From an uncultured Collinsella sp. (GTDB lineage Bacteria > Actinomycetota > Coriobacteriia > Coriobacteriales > Coriobacteriaceae), in contig CALKBB010000316.1 of the NCBI GenBank assembly GCA_937989795.1, forward strand, positions 1-17,664: 17,664 bases of DNA, given 5' to 3'. A program made the position numbers and the translations under genes. The notes under the pieces were generated by a model. That model was not told where the DNA came from, ran no database searches, and saw only the letters and a list, made by a program, of their open reading frames with translations. Below, piece by piece: positions 6,977 to 14,620 of this stretch (its first letter is position 1; each line of letters opens with the position of its first letter).

Positions 6977-8290
6977 ATGAGTTTGGGAAAGCTGACCGTT
7001 AACGGTCGTCAGGACGGCTTTTTGTGCGAGGGCAAACCGTTCTTTTGGTTTGCCGATACGTGCTGGAGCGCGTTTACGAGCATTACCGAGGCCGATTGGG
7101 ACTACTATCTGACCCGTCGCGCCGAGCAGGGCATGAACGTGTTGCAGATCAACACGCTGCCGCAGTGGGATCGCTGCTGCCCCGATCTGGGTATTTGGCC
7201 CTATGCCAGCGAGGACGGCGTACATTTTGATTGGTCCCGTCCCAACCAAGCGTACTGGGATCGCGCTGCTGCCATGTGCCGCGCTGCCGTCGAGCACGGC
7301 ATTCGTCCGGCACTCGTGCTTATGTGGTGCAACTACGTGCCCGGTACCTGGGGTGCCAAGATCGCTGAGCGTTGTGGTGCCGAGGTTATGCCGCGCGAGG
7401 AGGTCCGCGCCCACGTTGCCCGCGTCGTCGAGAACCTGGGCGAGTTCGACCCCGTCTATGTGGTTACGGGCGATACCGACTTTACCAGCGACGAGGCGAT
7501 CGCCTATTACGAGGATGCCCTCGACGAAGTTGTCAAGCGCGCGCCCGAGGCGTTGCGCACCATGCATATCAACCGCGGCAACCGCACCATTCCGTTGCAG
7601 TACCTGGACCGCCTGGACTTTTACATGTTCCAGCCCGGCCACAACTACGAGGGCCAGCCCGAGGCCTGGCGCCTGCCGCAGGACTTTATCGCCAACTATC
7701 CCAAAAAGCCGATGGTCAACTCCGAGCCCTGTTACGAGCAAATGGGTGCATCGCGCAACGTGTACTGGCGCTTCACCGCGCAGGACTGCCGCGCGAGCGT
7801 GTGGTCGTCGATCCTTGCCGGCGCCAGCGCGGGCGTGACCTATGGCGCGCACGGCGTTTGGAACTGGCAGACCAGCAAGAGCCAGGGCTCGGTGCTGGGT
7901 GAGGGCTTCGACATGCCGTTCCGCTGGCAGGAGTGCCTGCAGTTTGCGGGCGTTTGGGACTTTGGCGCGATCGAGCACATGCTTGCCGGCCTGGGTGCTA
8001 CGGCTGGCGACGACGCGCTTGCCGTGGTTCCGGCACAGGAGCTGCTCGATGACGCGCGCGAAGCCATTCGTGTGGCGCGCGTTGGCGATCGCGTCGTCAC
8101 GTACCTGCCGCGTACCACGGCGCTTAAGTTCAAGCTCGACGGCGCGCTCGGCTGGACGGCGACGGTCCTCGACATGGAGGACAAGCGCATCGCCACGCTG
8201 CCCGTCCGCGACAACGGTGACGGCACCGTGCGCGTGGCTCAGCATCCCTTTGAGCACGACGCCCTGGTGATCCTGACCCCCGGGCGCTAA
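6977..8290 (+). CDS. DUF4038 (apiosidase-like) glycoside hydrolase
   Basis: The protein is 437 residues. Its N-terminal TIM-barrel part shows the DUF4038 style: PFFWFADTCW (21-30), the RAEQGMNVLQ segment (48-57), VTGDTD (163-168) and NSEPCYE (248-254); E249-type glutamates and the nearby aspartate are the probable catalytic acids. The last ~90 residues match the small beta-sandwich usually found at the end of these enzymes. The ATG at 6977 has AAAGGG at about 7 bases; one at 6971 is in frame but too close. There is no signal peptide, so it should act on sugars already inside the cell. Characterised relatives include apiosidases that cut pectic side chains, but the family is broad. It sits between the PTS permease and the ROK kinase, which supports a role in processing imported glycosides. 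Confidence 0.85.
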   Translation: MSLGKLTVNGRQDGFLCEGKPFFWFADTCWSAFTSITEADWDYYLTRRAEQGMNVLQINTLPQWDRCCPDLGIWPYASEDGVHFDWSRPNQAYWDRAAAMCRAAVEHGIRPALVLMWCNYVPGTWGAKIAERCGAEVMPREEVRAHVARVVENLGEFDPVYVVTGDTDFTSDEAIAYYEDALDEVVKRAPEALRTMHINRGNRTIPLQYLDRLDFYMFQPGHNYEGQPEAWRLPQDFIANYPKKPMVNSEPCYEQMGASRNVYWRFTAQDCRASVWSSILAGASAGVTYGAHGVWNWQTSKSQGSVLGEGFDMPFRWQECLQFAGVWDFGAIEHMLAGLGATAGDDALAVVPAQELLDDAREAIRVARVGDRVVTYLPRTTALKFKLDGALGWTATVLDMEDKRIATLPVRDNGDGTVRVAQHPFEHDALVILTPGR

Positions 8291-8335
8291 CGGCTCTTCT
8301 CCAACATTTACAACCCAGTTCCTTTCATGAGGCTG

Positions 8336-8391
8336 CGACGGAATGGTTCCTGTATGACAGCTTTAAGCTGCCAAGGGGAGCCATTCCGTCG
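8336..8391. repeat. Palindromic intergenic element downstream of the DUF4038 gene
   Basis: Arms 8336-8346 and 8381-8391 are perfect 11-base inverted copies and extend with wobbles to about 15. A second hairpin, CAGCTT-t-AAGCTG (8358-8370), lies at the tip. No T-run follows. The TTCCTGT by the left arm is shared with the element at 11428-11492. It may serve as a terminator or mRNA stabiliser. Confidence 0.6.
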
Positions 8392-8420
8392 TACTCATTG
8401 GGGACGTACTTAAATGAGTA
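8392..8420. repeat. REP-like palindrome, copy B
   Basis: TACTCATT (8392-8399) and AATGAGTA (8413-8420) flank the same GGGGACGTACTTA core as copies at 27 and 9650. A partial second unit, ATTGGGGACGTTCTT, follows at 8424-8438. Confidence 0.75.
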
Positions 8421-8432
8421 GTAATTGGGGAC

Positions 8433-8528
8433 GTTCTTTGGGAGGGCGGTTTGCGTGGCGGTTATGTGACCCACGGTGAGGCCTACATCGACGATATGTT
8501 GCTTCGTCTGACCAAAGTAGAGGCGTAA
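8433..8528 (+). pseudogene. Remnant of a second glycoside hydrolase
   Basis: An open frame of 31 codons with no start codon of its own runs from the edge of a REP unit to TAA at 8526. It reads LWEGGLRGGYVTHGEAYIDD and then about ten unrelated-looking residues. The RGGYxTHGE segment recalls the conserved block of DUF4038/DUF5060/DUF5605-type hydrolases, so I read it as the tail of a decayed gene cut by the repeat. The match is from memory and short. The surrounding 8291-8641 gap otherwise holds only repeats. Confidence 0.35.
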
Positions 8529-8641
8529 AACAGAGAGATAATCGGCTTCGGGCGCGATTTGCCGCATGACTATCATAAGGGGCAGCCCCTGTGGTGGTCG
8601 CGGCGATGCGTGTCCGGGGCTATGGTGCGTGAGGAGCGAAT

Positions 8642-9553
8642 ATGCAGGAGTTCTTTGGAATCGATGTGGGCGGTACGGCCGTTAAATGGGCTGTGCTGGG
8701 CGAGGATTTTTCCATCCGCGAGCGCGGGAGCCTGCCGACAGGCTTTACCACGGCTGAGGAGACGGTTTCGGCACTGATCGGGCTTGTCGAGCCATACCGT
8801 GAGCGCGTGAGCGCCGTAGGCGTAAGCGCACCCGGCGGTATCTACGAGGGAGACGTCACGGGGACGATCCATCGCGGCGGTGCGCTCACGTTTATGGACG
8901 GCTGCCCGCTGGGAAAGCTCATGAACGAGGCGCTGGGGGTGCCGGTTGCCGTCAATAACGACGGTAAGTGCTGTGCGCTCGGTGAGTATGCGGCTGGCGC
9001 TCTGCGCGGGACGCGTTTTGGCGTGGTGCTCGCTATCGGCACGGGCATCGGCGGCGGTATCGTCATCGACGGCAAGGTCCTGCGCGGCGCGCACTGCTTT
9101 GCAGGCGAGTTCAGCTTCTTGCGCAACGATGTCACGACTGCCGCGAGCACGGAAAACTCCTTTGCGGGTTCGGGCGGTTGGCGTGCGCTCCGTGATGCCG
9201 TCGTTGCCGAGAAGGGCCTGCCTGCGGATTCTCCGGTGGACGGCCGTCGCGTCTTTGAGTGGATCGCGGATGGCGACATGGCGGCGCAGCGCGCACTCGA
9301 CCGCTACGCTCGCTCATTTGACGGACAGCTCATCAACCTGCAGGCCGTGCTCGACCCCGAGGTTTTTGTGATCGCAGGCGGCATCTCGTGCCATCCCGAG
9401 CTCATCGATGCCCTGCGTGCGCAGATGCCGCTGGCCCTCGCGGGTTACGAAGGGACCCTTGCCGGCATTCCTGTGCCGCAGATAAAGGTGGCCGAGCTCG
9501 GCAACGACGCCAACCTTTACGGTGCTGTCCAGGAAGCCATGCGCCTGGTGTAG
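8642..9553 (+). CDS. ROK family sugar kinase
   Basis: This 303-residue protein belongs to the ROK family of sugar kinases. The phosphate loop DVGGTAVK is at residues 8-15, the catalytic Asp107 is in VNNDGKCCALGE, and the second phosphate motif IGTGIGGG is at 132-139. It begins directly with the kinase fold and has no helix-turn-helix, so it is an enzyme and not a ROK repressor. It departs from classical glucokinases: the GExGH block reads GEFSF (155-159), and the cysteine-rich zinc loop is replaced by RNDVTTAASTENSF. Such zinc-free ROK kinases include beta-glucoside and other hexose-derivative kinases. The ATG at 8642 follows GAGGAG. It lies downstream of the DUF4038 hydrolase and would phosphorylate sugars freed inside the cell. 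Substrate unknown. Confidence 0.88.
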   Translation: MQEFFGIDVGGTAVKWAVLGEDFSIRERGSLPTGFTTAEETVSALIGLVEPYRERVSAVGVSAPGGIYEGDVTGTIHRGGALTFMDGCPLGKLMNEALGVPVAVNNDGKCCALGEYAAGALRGTRFGVVLAIGTGIGGGIVIDGKVLRGAHCFAGEFSFLRNDVTTAASTENSFAGSGGWRALRDAVVAEKGLPADSPVDGRRVFEWIADGDMAAQRALDRYARSFDGQLINLQAVLDPEVFVIAGGISCHPELIDALRAQMPLALAGYEGTLAGIPVPQIKVAELGNDANLYGAVQEAMRLV

Positions 9554-9598
9554 CGCGAGCCAAACGAGGCTGTCGAAAAAGATAAAGGCCGGCGTGAA

Positions 9599-9641
9599 CC
9601 GCCCCCATTTCCTTAGCACAGGAAATGGGGGCGGCTTAATT
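9599..9641 (+). terminator. Intrinsic terminator after the ROK kinase
   Basis: A perfect 14-base GC-rich stem, 9599-9612 with 9621-9634, has an 8-base loop and is followed by CTTAATTT. This ends the carbohydrate block. Confidence 0.8.
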
Positions 9642-9649
9642 TGAGGCGG

Positions 9650-9678
9650 CACTCATTGGGGACGTACTTAAATGAGTG
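9650..9678. repeat. REP-like palindrome, copy C
   Basis: CACTCATT (9650-9657) and AATGAGTG (9671-9678) enclose GGGGACGTACTTA, identical to copy A. The following ~24 bases also match those after copy A, so the repeated unit is about 55 bases long. Confidence 0.78.
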
Positions 9679-9851
9679 GTAGTTGGAGGCACTCCTTGCC
9701 GAGCTAGAGGTCGCAGGTGTCCCTTCTGGGCCATGCGGTCCAAAACCGCGGCGTGATGCGGACGGCTGGGGTCAAATTTGGAGCATTTCGAGCCTGGTTT
9801 CGGTATTAGGACTGGTTCTCTAATAGAATAGATTTACAGACATTTGAGTGC
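9679..9851. other. Gene-free gap before the LuxR gene
   Basis: The 9554-9867 gap holds the terminator at 9599, the REP copy at 9650 and then 170 bases with no coding signal that I can support. TAGAAT at 9824-9829 is a good -10 candidate for the next gene, though I see no matching -35 at 16-18 bases. A small GCGGT-ccaaa-ACCGC hairpin is near 9735. Confidence 0.4.
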
Positions 9852-9863
9852 GGGGGGGGGGGG
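9852..9863 (+). promoter_or_regulatory. Poly(G)12 tract at the ribosome-binding position
   Basis: Twelve consecutive G residues end four bases before the ATG at 9868. No AGGAGG-like site is otherwise present, so the tract itself may pair, with wobbles, to the anti-Shine-Dalgarno sequence. A run of this length is prone to slippage. Confidence 0.75.
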
Positions 9864-9867
9864 ATTC

Positions 9868-11412
9868 ATGAGAGATATGGGAGACACAACCGCATATTTG
9901 CGTCGGGGCATTCGGGAGATTATATGCCTGGCGCTGTTCTTCTTCACGTTTTTGGCGTGCGAGTATCTCTTTGATGTGCGCATGGCCGAGTTCGTGCCAG
10001 CGAACGAGGTCGTTATCTACGAGAGCCTTGTCATCGGTGCGAGCGTGATTGGCTTCTTTGTGCGTCCTATCCTGTATTATCGCCGCCCTCACGCGATTGA
10101 TGCGACAAGCGACATTACGGGCATGCTGCTGGTGTCGGCACTGTTGCTGTTGATGATGGCGGTTCGGCTTGAGATGGTAATCGGCGGCGGTTTGATGGCG
10201 TGCTGCACGCTGGGCTACTGCGGGTCGACCGCCCATGCCAACTTTGCGCGACGCTTTGCGCGGACGCCCTGCTTGGCGCGCGCGTCGGCGCTTTCGTATA
10301 GCCTGGGCGTTCTGGTGCAGGTGTTCAACCATATGGTGATGCCCGCGGGGATTCCGCAACAGTTCGTTCTTGTTGCCTGCGCGATCGCGCAGGTGGCGTT
10401 GCTCCATGGCGCCCGACGCGCCAAGCTGCGCGACGAGTCCGATCCCAACTTTGAACCCAGTGCTGCCGGGCTTTCGGTAGATGCTTTGGAATATGGCGCT
10501 AAGTGGCAAGACAATCCCGAGGCAAAGGCGGCATTCCGCCGTGCCGTAGTTCGCTTGACGGTGGCGACGGCGTATCTTTCCGGCGTATTCGCCGCCCTCA
10601 ACGCGGGCCTCACGACCATGCATGCTTTCGGGGCCGTCGATTTGGGCGATTGGCCGCGCCTGCTACTCGTCGTGAGCTCGTTGGCCGCTGGCGCCCTATT
10701 TGACCTGCACGGCCGTTCGTATATGAATATCGGCATGACATGCGCCGCCATGCTGTCCACGCTTTCGTTCTTTGTGCTCATCATCGACGGCAACGGCGGC
10801 AACGAGCTTGCTGCCACGATCATTTTTTATCTGGGCTCGGGCTTCTTTGTGGTGTTCTTTACCACAAAATTCGCCGCCATCTCGCTCTATGCGCGCTGGT
10901 CATATTTTTGGCCGTGCATGGGTCGCGTCGTCAACAACGTGTGCTCGATGCTCGTGACGGCGCCGGCGGCGGCGATCATCTCGAGTCAAAACGTGCTGGC
11001 GGCGGTCGGCGCGGCGCTCGTGATGTTTGTGGGCATTGCGATTACGCTGCTGGGGCAGTTGGGGCAACGGGCCGATGATGTCGTGATGCGGGATGGCCTG
11101 CCGCTTGCCACCGACGATCTTGGTGGGGATCTTGCGCCCACATGCTCCGACCCCGAGCCCGTGGAGGCAGCGGAGCTCACGTCCGATGAACGCCTCGATG
11201 CCTTCGTCGCCACCTTTGGGCTTACAGAGCGCGAGCGCGATATTCTTGAGGCCTTGGTCGTTTCGGACCAGAGCGTTCAGGACATCGCCACAACGCTTTT
11301 CCTTTCGCGCTCCACGCTCTATCGTCACATTTCCTCGATCAACAAAAAGACCGGCACCACCTCACGTGTTGCCCTTATCAACTTCTTCTGGTCCTGGACA
11401 CCCCAAGACTAG
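9868..11412 (+). CDS. Membrane-bound LuxR-family transcriptional regulator
   Basis: The 514-residue protein has an N-terminal polytopic membrane part (about residues 14-400, roughly ten to twelve hydrophobic segments, for example 18-36, 52-70, 84-112, 263-280, 315-335 and 375-398). A ~50-residue linker follows, then a C-terminal LuxR-type helix-turn-helix (about 451-505) with GLTERERDIL, VQDIATTLFLSRSTLYRHI and the basic INKKTG turn. This layout is common in Coriobacteriia such as Eggerthella and Collinsella, where paralogues sense unknown signals at the membrane. I chose the ATG at 9868; a TTG at 9844 would place the G tract inside the coding frame as a run of glycines. It stands alone between a terminator and the convergent mgtA, so its targets cannot be inferred from its neighbours. 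Confidence 0.88.
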   Translation: MRDMGDTTAYLRRGIREIICLALFFFTFLACEYLFDVRMAEFVPANEVVIYESLVIGASVIGFFVRPILYYRRPHAIDATSDITGMLLVSALLLLMMAVRLEMVIGGGLMACCTLGYCGSTAHANFARRFARTPCLARASALSYSLGVLVQVFNHMVMPAGIPQQFVLVACAIAQVALLHGARRAKLRDESDPNFEPSAAGLSVDALEYGAKWQDNPEAKAAFRRAVVRLTVATAYLSGVFAALNAGLTTMHAFGAVDLGDWPRLLLVVSSLAAGALFDLHGRSYMNIGMTCAAMLSTLSFFVLIIDGNGGNELAATIIFYLGSGFFVVFFTTKFAAISLYARWSYFWPCMGRVVNNVCSMLVTAPAAAIISSQNVLAAVGAALVMFVGIAITLLGQLGQRADDVVMRDGLPLATDDLGGDLAPTCSDPEPVEAAELTSDERLDAFVATFGLTERERDILEALVVSDQSVQDIATTLFLSRSTLYRHISSINKKTGTTSRVALINFFWSWTPQD

Positions 11413-11427
11413 CTAATCCCCCAATAA

Positions 11428-11492
11428 GTTGCGGTGGAATAGTCCCTAAATCAAAGCCGTTGGACTTTAAACAGGAACTATTTCACCGCAAC
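11428..11492. terminator. Large palindrome between convergent genes, possible bidirectional terminator
   Basis: Arms 11428-11443 and 11477-11492 pair at 15 of 16 positions. Weaker outer pairing (ATCCCC with GGGGAT) extends it to about 11417-11503. It lies between the LuxR and mgtA stop codons. T-runs are absent, so a terminator role is inferred from position. It shares TTCCTGT next to the arm with the element at 8336-8391. Confidence 0.55.
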
Positions 11493-11544
11493 TGCTGAGG
11501 GGATAGGCTGCCGACGTCAGCTGGCAGGGTTTTCCGCTTGCTTG

Positions 11545-14313
11545 CTACAGCAGCTCGCCGTGGCGGGCAATGTAGCGGCGCTTTGCCAGCTGGGTGAGCG
11601 CGATATAGGCGGTAACGATGCCAATGAGCAGCCCAAAAAAGCTCGCGGGCAGCGTCATGAGGCCGAGCGCATCGGCGATGGGGCTTGCCGGCAGCCAGGT
11701 GACAAGCGCCAGGCCTAGCACGGTGAGCGCGCACAGTGCGGGCGCGGCGTGGTCGCGCGGGCTCGGCAGGCGCGGGGAGCGCAGCATGTGGATCACGAGC
11801 GTCTGCGACCACATGGACTCGACAAACCAGCCACTCTGGAAGAGCGCGGCAAAGGTCGCCATACCCGCGACGTTGCCCGTCCCGGAGAGCTCGGGCCAGC
11901 TTGCGTCCACGGCGGCGGGGCACACGACAAAGAAGAGCGCGGCGAAGGTCACGATGTCAAACAGCGAGCTCACGGGGCCCAGCTCGAGCATAAAGCCCTT
12001 GATGGACGCGGCATCCCAGGCACGCGGACGGGCAGTCCAGGCGTCATCGACGGTGTCCCACGGCAGCGCGATGCACACGATCTCGTAGACGAGCGATAGC
12101 AGCACCAGCTGCAGAGCGCTCATAGGCAAAAACGGCAAGAACAAGCTCGCGACGGTCACGGACAGCACGTTGCCAAAGTTGGAGCTCACCGTGGTCTTGA
12201 GGTACTTGAGCAGGTTGCCGTAGGTGCGGCGGCCTTCGATGATTCCGCGTTCGAGTACGCCCAGGTCCTTTTGAAGCAAGATGATATCGGCGGATTCCTT
12301 GGCAATGTCGACGGCCGAATCGACCGAGATGCCGCAATCGCTCGCACGCATGGCGGCGGCGTCGTTGATGCCGTCGCCCATAAAGCCCACGGTGTGGCCG
12401 AGTAGCCCGCGCATGACGCGCACCAGGCGCGCCTTCTGCAACGGCGAGAGCTTGGCGAAAAGGTGAGTTTTCTCGGCGCGCTCGGCAAGTTCGGCGTCAT
12501 CGAGCGCATCGATCTCGGAGCCGAGCAAGACGTTGCTCGCATCGATGCCGATCTGCTCACAGACGGTAGCGGCCACGCGGTCGTTGTCGCCGGTCAGGAC
12601 CTTGACCGCCACGCCCTTGGCCACGAGCGTGGCGACGGCGCCCGCGGCACTTGCTTTGGGCGGATCGAGGAAAGCCAAAAAGCCCATCAACACCATGTCG
12701 CATTCGTCGGCGATGCCAAACTCGCCCACGCAGCGCGGATTGGTTTTCTGCGCCACGGCAATTACGCGCAGGCCCTCGGCGTTAAGATCGGCGATCTGTT
12801 TGCGAATCTGGGCGAGGCTCTCGTTGGCGAGCGGCTGGGCGATGCCATCGACCTCGACAAAGGAGCAGATCTCGAGCATTTCCTCGGCAGCTCCCTTGGT
12901 AACCATCTGGGTTTTGCCTTGGGCGTCGGAGACAACTACGCTCAGGCGACGGCGCGAGAAATCGAAGGGAACCTCGTCGACCTTGGTATAGCGGTCGCGC
13001 AGACTCTGGCCCAGCATAGAATCGGGCACGACGGCCGAGGGCGTCACATCGGCACGGTCGATTACGGCCAGGTCGATAAGATTTTTGAGGCCGGTTTGGA
13101 AGAAGCTATTCAAAAATGCATGGCGCAGCACGCGTGCGTCTTCGTTGCCGTCGGTGCTGAGATAGCGCTCGAGCACGATGCGGTCTTCGGTGAGGGTGCC
13201 GGTCTTGTCGCAGCACAGGACGTCCATCGCGCCGAGGTTTTGAATTGCCGGCAGCTCCTTGACGATAACCTGGCGACGGGCGAGGTCCTTGGCGCCCTGC
13301 GACAGGCCCGTGGTCACGATGACGGGAAGCATCTGCGGCGTGATGCCCACGGCCACACTTGTGGCGAACAGCAGCGCGTCGATGACGTTGCCCTTGGTGG
13401 CGGCATTGACGGCAAAGACGGCCGGCGCCATAACGAGCATGAGGCGTACGAGCAGTATGGAGACGCTCGAGACACCGCGGTCAAACGCGCTCTTCTCGCC
13501 GCGCCCGTTGAGCATCTTGGCGATGCCGCCCAGGTAGGTGTCCGAGCCGGTGGCAACGACAAGCGCCATGGCGGTGCCGTTTTGCACGGAGGTGCCGGTA
13601 AAGACGATGTTCTTGCAGGCAGAGAGCGGCAGTGCGGAGCCGTCGGCGCCCTCGACGACGGTGATGGCAGCGGTCTTCTCGACGGCCTCGCTCTCGCCGG
13701 TGAGTGCGGACTCGATCACAAACAGGTCGCGCGCGGTGATGATGCGGGCATCTGCCGGCACCATATCGCCGGCAGAGAGGCGGATCACATCGCCGGGGAC
13801 GAGCTCGTCGAAGGGGATCTCGATACGCTCGCCGTCGCGCAGGGCGGTGCAAGTGTTGGAGACCAGGTCCTTGAGGGCCTCTGCCGCACTGCCGCTGCGG
13901 GCTTCCTGGATAAACTTCATACCGCCCGATACCAGCAGCATGATGCCGATGACGATGGCCGTGGAGGGGTCGCGCTGCGGCTCGGGCACGGCGAGCACGT
14001 CGATGTAGAGCGAGACCAGTGCGAGCGCGGCGAGGATGCCGGCGAAGGGATCGATGAACGCGTCGGCGATGCGGCGGGCGAGCGTTTTGGTCGTTGCCTC
14101 GATGGTGTTGGGGCCGGAGGCGTCCAGGCGCTCGGCGGCGTGCTCAGCGGTGAGACCGTTTGCCGTGGCGTCAAGCAGCACGAGGGCGTCTTCGGCACTA
14201 TGGGTGGCGGCGAATATGGTGTTCTTGGGCAGGCCGGTATGAGCGGCAGGGCGCGCCGTGCGGCGGCGCTTGGAGATGGCTTCGAGTACCGTGACGGTTT
14301 TGAGCATCAGCAT
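11545..14313 (-). CDS. mgtA: Magnesium-translocating P-type ATPase (MgtA type)
   Basis: This 922-residue P3B-type ATPase imports Mg2+ across the cytoplasmic membrane. All key motifs are present: TGES (205-208) in the actuator domain, DKTGTLT with the phosphorylated Asp369, TGDND (574-578), and GDGINDAAAM (646-655) followed by the SVDIAKESADIILL stretch. The early membrane pair is at about 88-132, a pair at 283-340 precedes the P-domain and about six more segments follow residue 700. Length is usual for MgtA/MgtB. The ATG at 14313 follows AAGGAGGA at 4 bases; the in-frame Met3 is an alternative. It is convergent with the LuxR gene and divergent from pyrE. Its ~270-base leader has a strong promoter, a short peptide ORF and long-range complementary arms, so control by transcript structure is likely. 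The call is firm. Confidence 0.95.
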   Translation of the reverse strand: MLMLKTVTVLEAISKRRRTARPAAHTGLPKNTIFAATHSAEDALVLLDATANGLTAEHAAERLDASGPNTIEATTKTLARRIADAFIDPFAGILAALALVSLYIDVLAVPEPQRDPSTAIVIGIMLLVSGGMKFIQEARSGSAAEALKDLVSNTCTALRDGERIEIPFDELVPGDVIRLSAGDMVPADARIITARDLFVIESALTGESEAVEKTAAITVVEGADGSALPLSACKNIVFTGTSVQNGTAMALVVATGSDTYLGGIAKMLNGRGEKSAFDRGVSSVSILLVRLMLVMAPAVFAVNAATKGNVIDALLFATSVAVGITPQMLPVIVTTGLSQGAKDLARRQVIVKELPAIQNLGAMDVLCCDKTGTLTEDRIVLERYLSTDGNEDARVLRHAFLNSFFQTGLKNLIDLAVIDRADVTPSAVVPDSMLGQSLRDRYTKVDEVPFDFSRRRLSVVVSDAQGKTQMVTKGAAEEMLEICSFVEVDGIAQPLANESLAQIRKQIADLNAEGLRVIAVAQKTNPRCVGEFGIADECDMVLMGFLAFLDPPKASAAGAVATLVAKGVAVKVLTGDNDRVAATVCEQIGIDASNVLLGSEIDALDDAELAERAEKTHLFAKLSPLQKARLVRVMRGLLGHTVGFMGDGINDAAAMRASDCGISVDSAVDIAKESADIILLQKDLGVLERGIIEGRRTYGNLLKYLKTTVSSNFGNVLSVTVASLFLPFLPMSALQLVLLSLVYEIVCIALPWDTVDDAWTARPRAWDAASIKGFMLELGPVSSLFDIVTFAALFFVVCPAAVDASWPELSGTGNVAGMATFAALFQSGWFVESMWSQTLVIHMLRSPRLPSPRDHAAPALCALTVLGLALVTWLPASPIADALGLMTLPASFFGLLIGIVTAYIALTQLAKRRYIARHGELL

Positions 14314-14362
14314 AGGGTCCTCCTTGTTGAGGGGAGTTAGCGTACGTGTCGTATTTGCTTCA

Positions 14363-14504
14363 AAAAACCTAGATGTCGCTCACGTCAAGCTCTTGAGCCC
14401 ACAAAGGGTGCAGCGCGCCTTTGTGGTGGTTTTGGCGATCTGCCGGTGGCGTTTATGCGTGTGCGGAGTCCTCGCGGCGTGCCGAGGGCGACATGCAGGT
14501 TTTT
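14363..14504 (-). promoter_or_regulatory. Structured mgtA leader, candidate translation-coupled attenuator
   Basis: On the minus-strand transcript, a segment inside the leader ORF (14504-14488) is complementary at 15 of 17 positions to 14379-14363. The second arm ends in a run of six U residues (14367-14362). Between them is a perfect 9-base hairpin (14426-14418 with 14407-14399). Ribosomes on the leader ORF would hide the first arm. I do not recognise an M-box or other named Mg2+ riboswitch here, but cannot exclude a divergent one. Confidence 0.5.
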
Positions 14505-14524
14505 CGACTAGGACTGCCTTCCAT
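14453..14524 (-). CDS. Short leader peptide ORF upstream of mgtA (23 aa)
   Basis: The ORF runs from an ATG with an excellent AGGAGG six bases upstream (14531-14536) to a TAA about 140 bases before mgtA. It begins MEGSPSRKTC and ends with a charged REDSAHA tail. It is not similar in sequence to the enterobacterial MgtL peptide, except that it starts ME and contains prolines, but it holds the same position. In Salmonella, translation of the proline-rich MgtL couples Mg2+ level to mgtA transcription. I infer an analogous role because its coding sequence contains one arm of a long-range stem. Whether it is translated is untested; a chance ORF of this size is possible, though the strong ribosome site argues against that. 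Confidence 0.5.
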   Translation of the reverse strand: MEGSPSRKTCMSPSARREDSAHA

Positions 14525-14591
14525 GGCACACCTCCTAAAGGCCGAGCGCAGCGCGCTTTGGGTATCTCGTACCCCTTTTTAATCCGCCCGT

Positions 14592-14620
14592 ATTCTTGAT
14601 GAGGGGGTTTGCGATGTCAA
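14592..14620 (-). promoter_or_regulatory. Sigma-70-type promoter for the mgtA leader
   Basis: On the minus strand a perfect TTGACA (14615-14620) is 17 bases from AAGAAT (14592-14597), which matches four of six -10 positions. Transcription would start near 14585, about 60 bases before the leader ORF and 270 before mgtA. Confidence 0.6.

Noticed and set aside
6920..8257. Minus-strand frame opposite the DUF4038 hydrolase
   Set aside because: There are no motifs, and the plus-strand frame matches a known family from end to end.
12463..14340. Long plus-strand open frame opposite mgtA
   Set aside because: It is antisense to a clear P-type ATPase, is Gly/His/Asp-rich and domain-less, and is explained by GC-rich third positions.
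14314..14524. M-box (ykoK) Mg2+ riboswitch
   Set aside because: The conserved core sequences I know for the M-box are not visible in the mgtA leader; a divergent version cannot be excluded without a covariance search.
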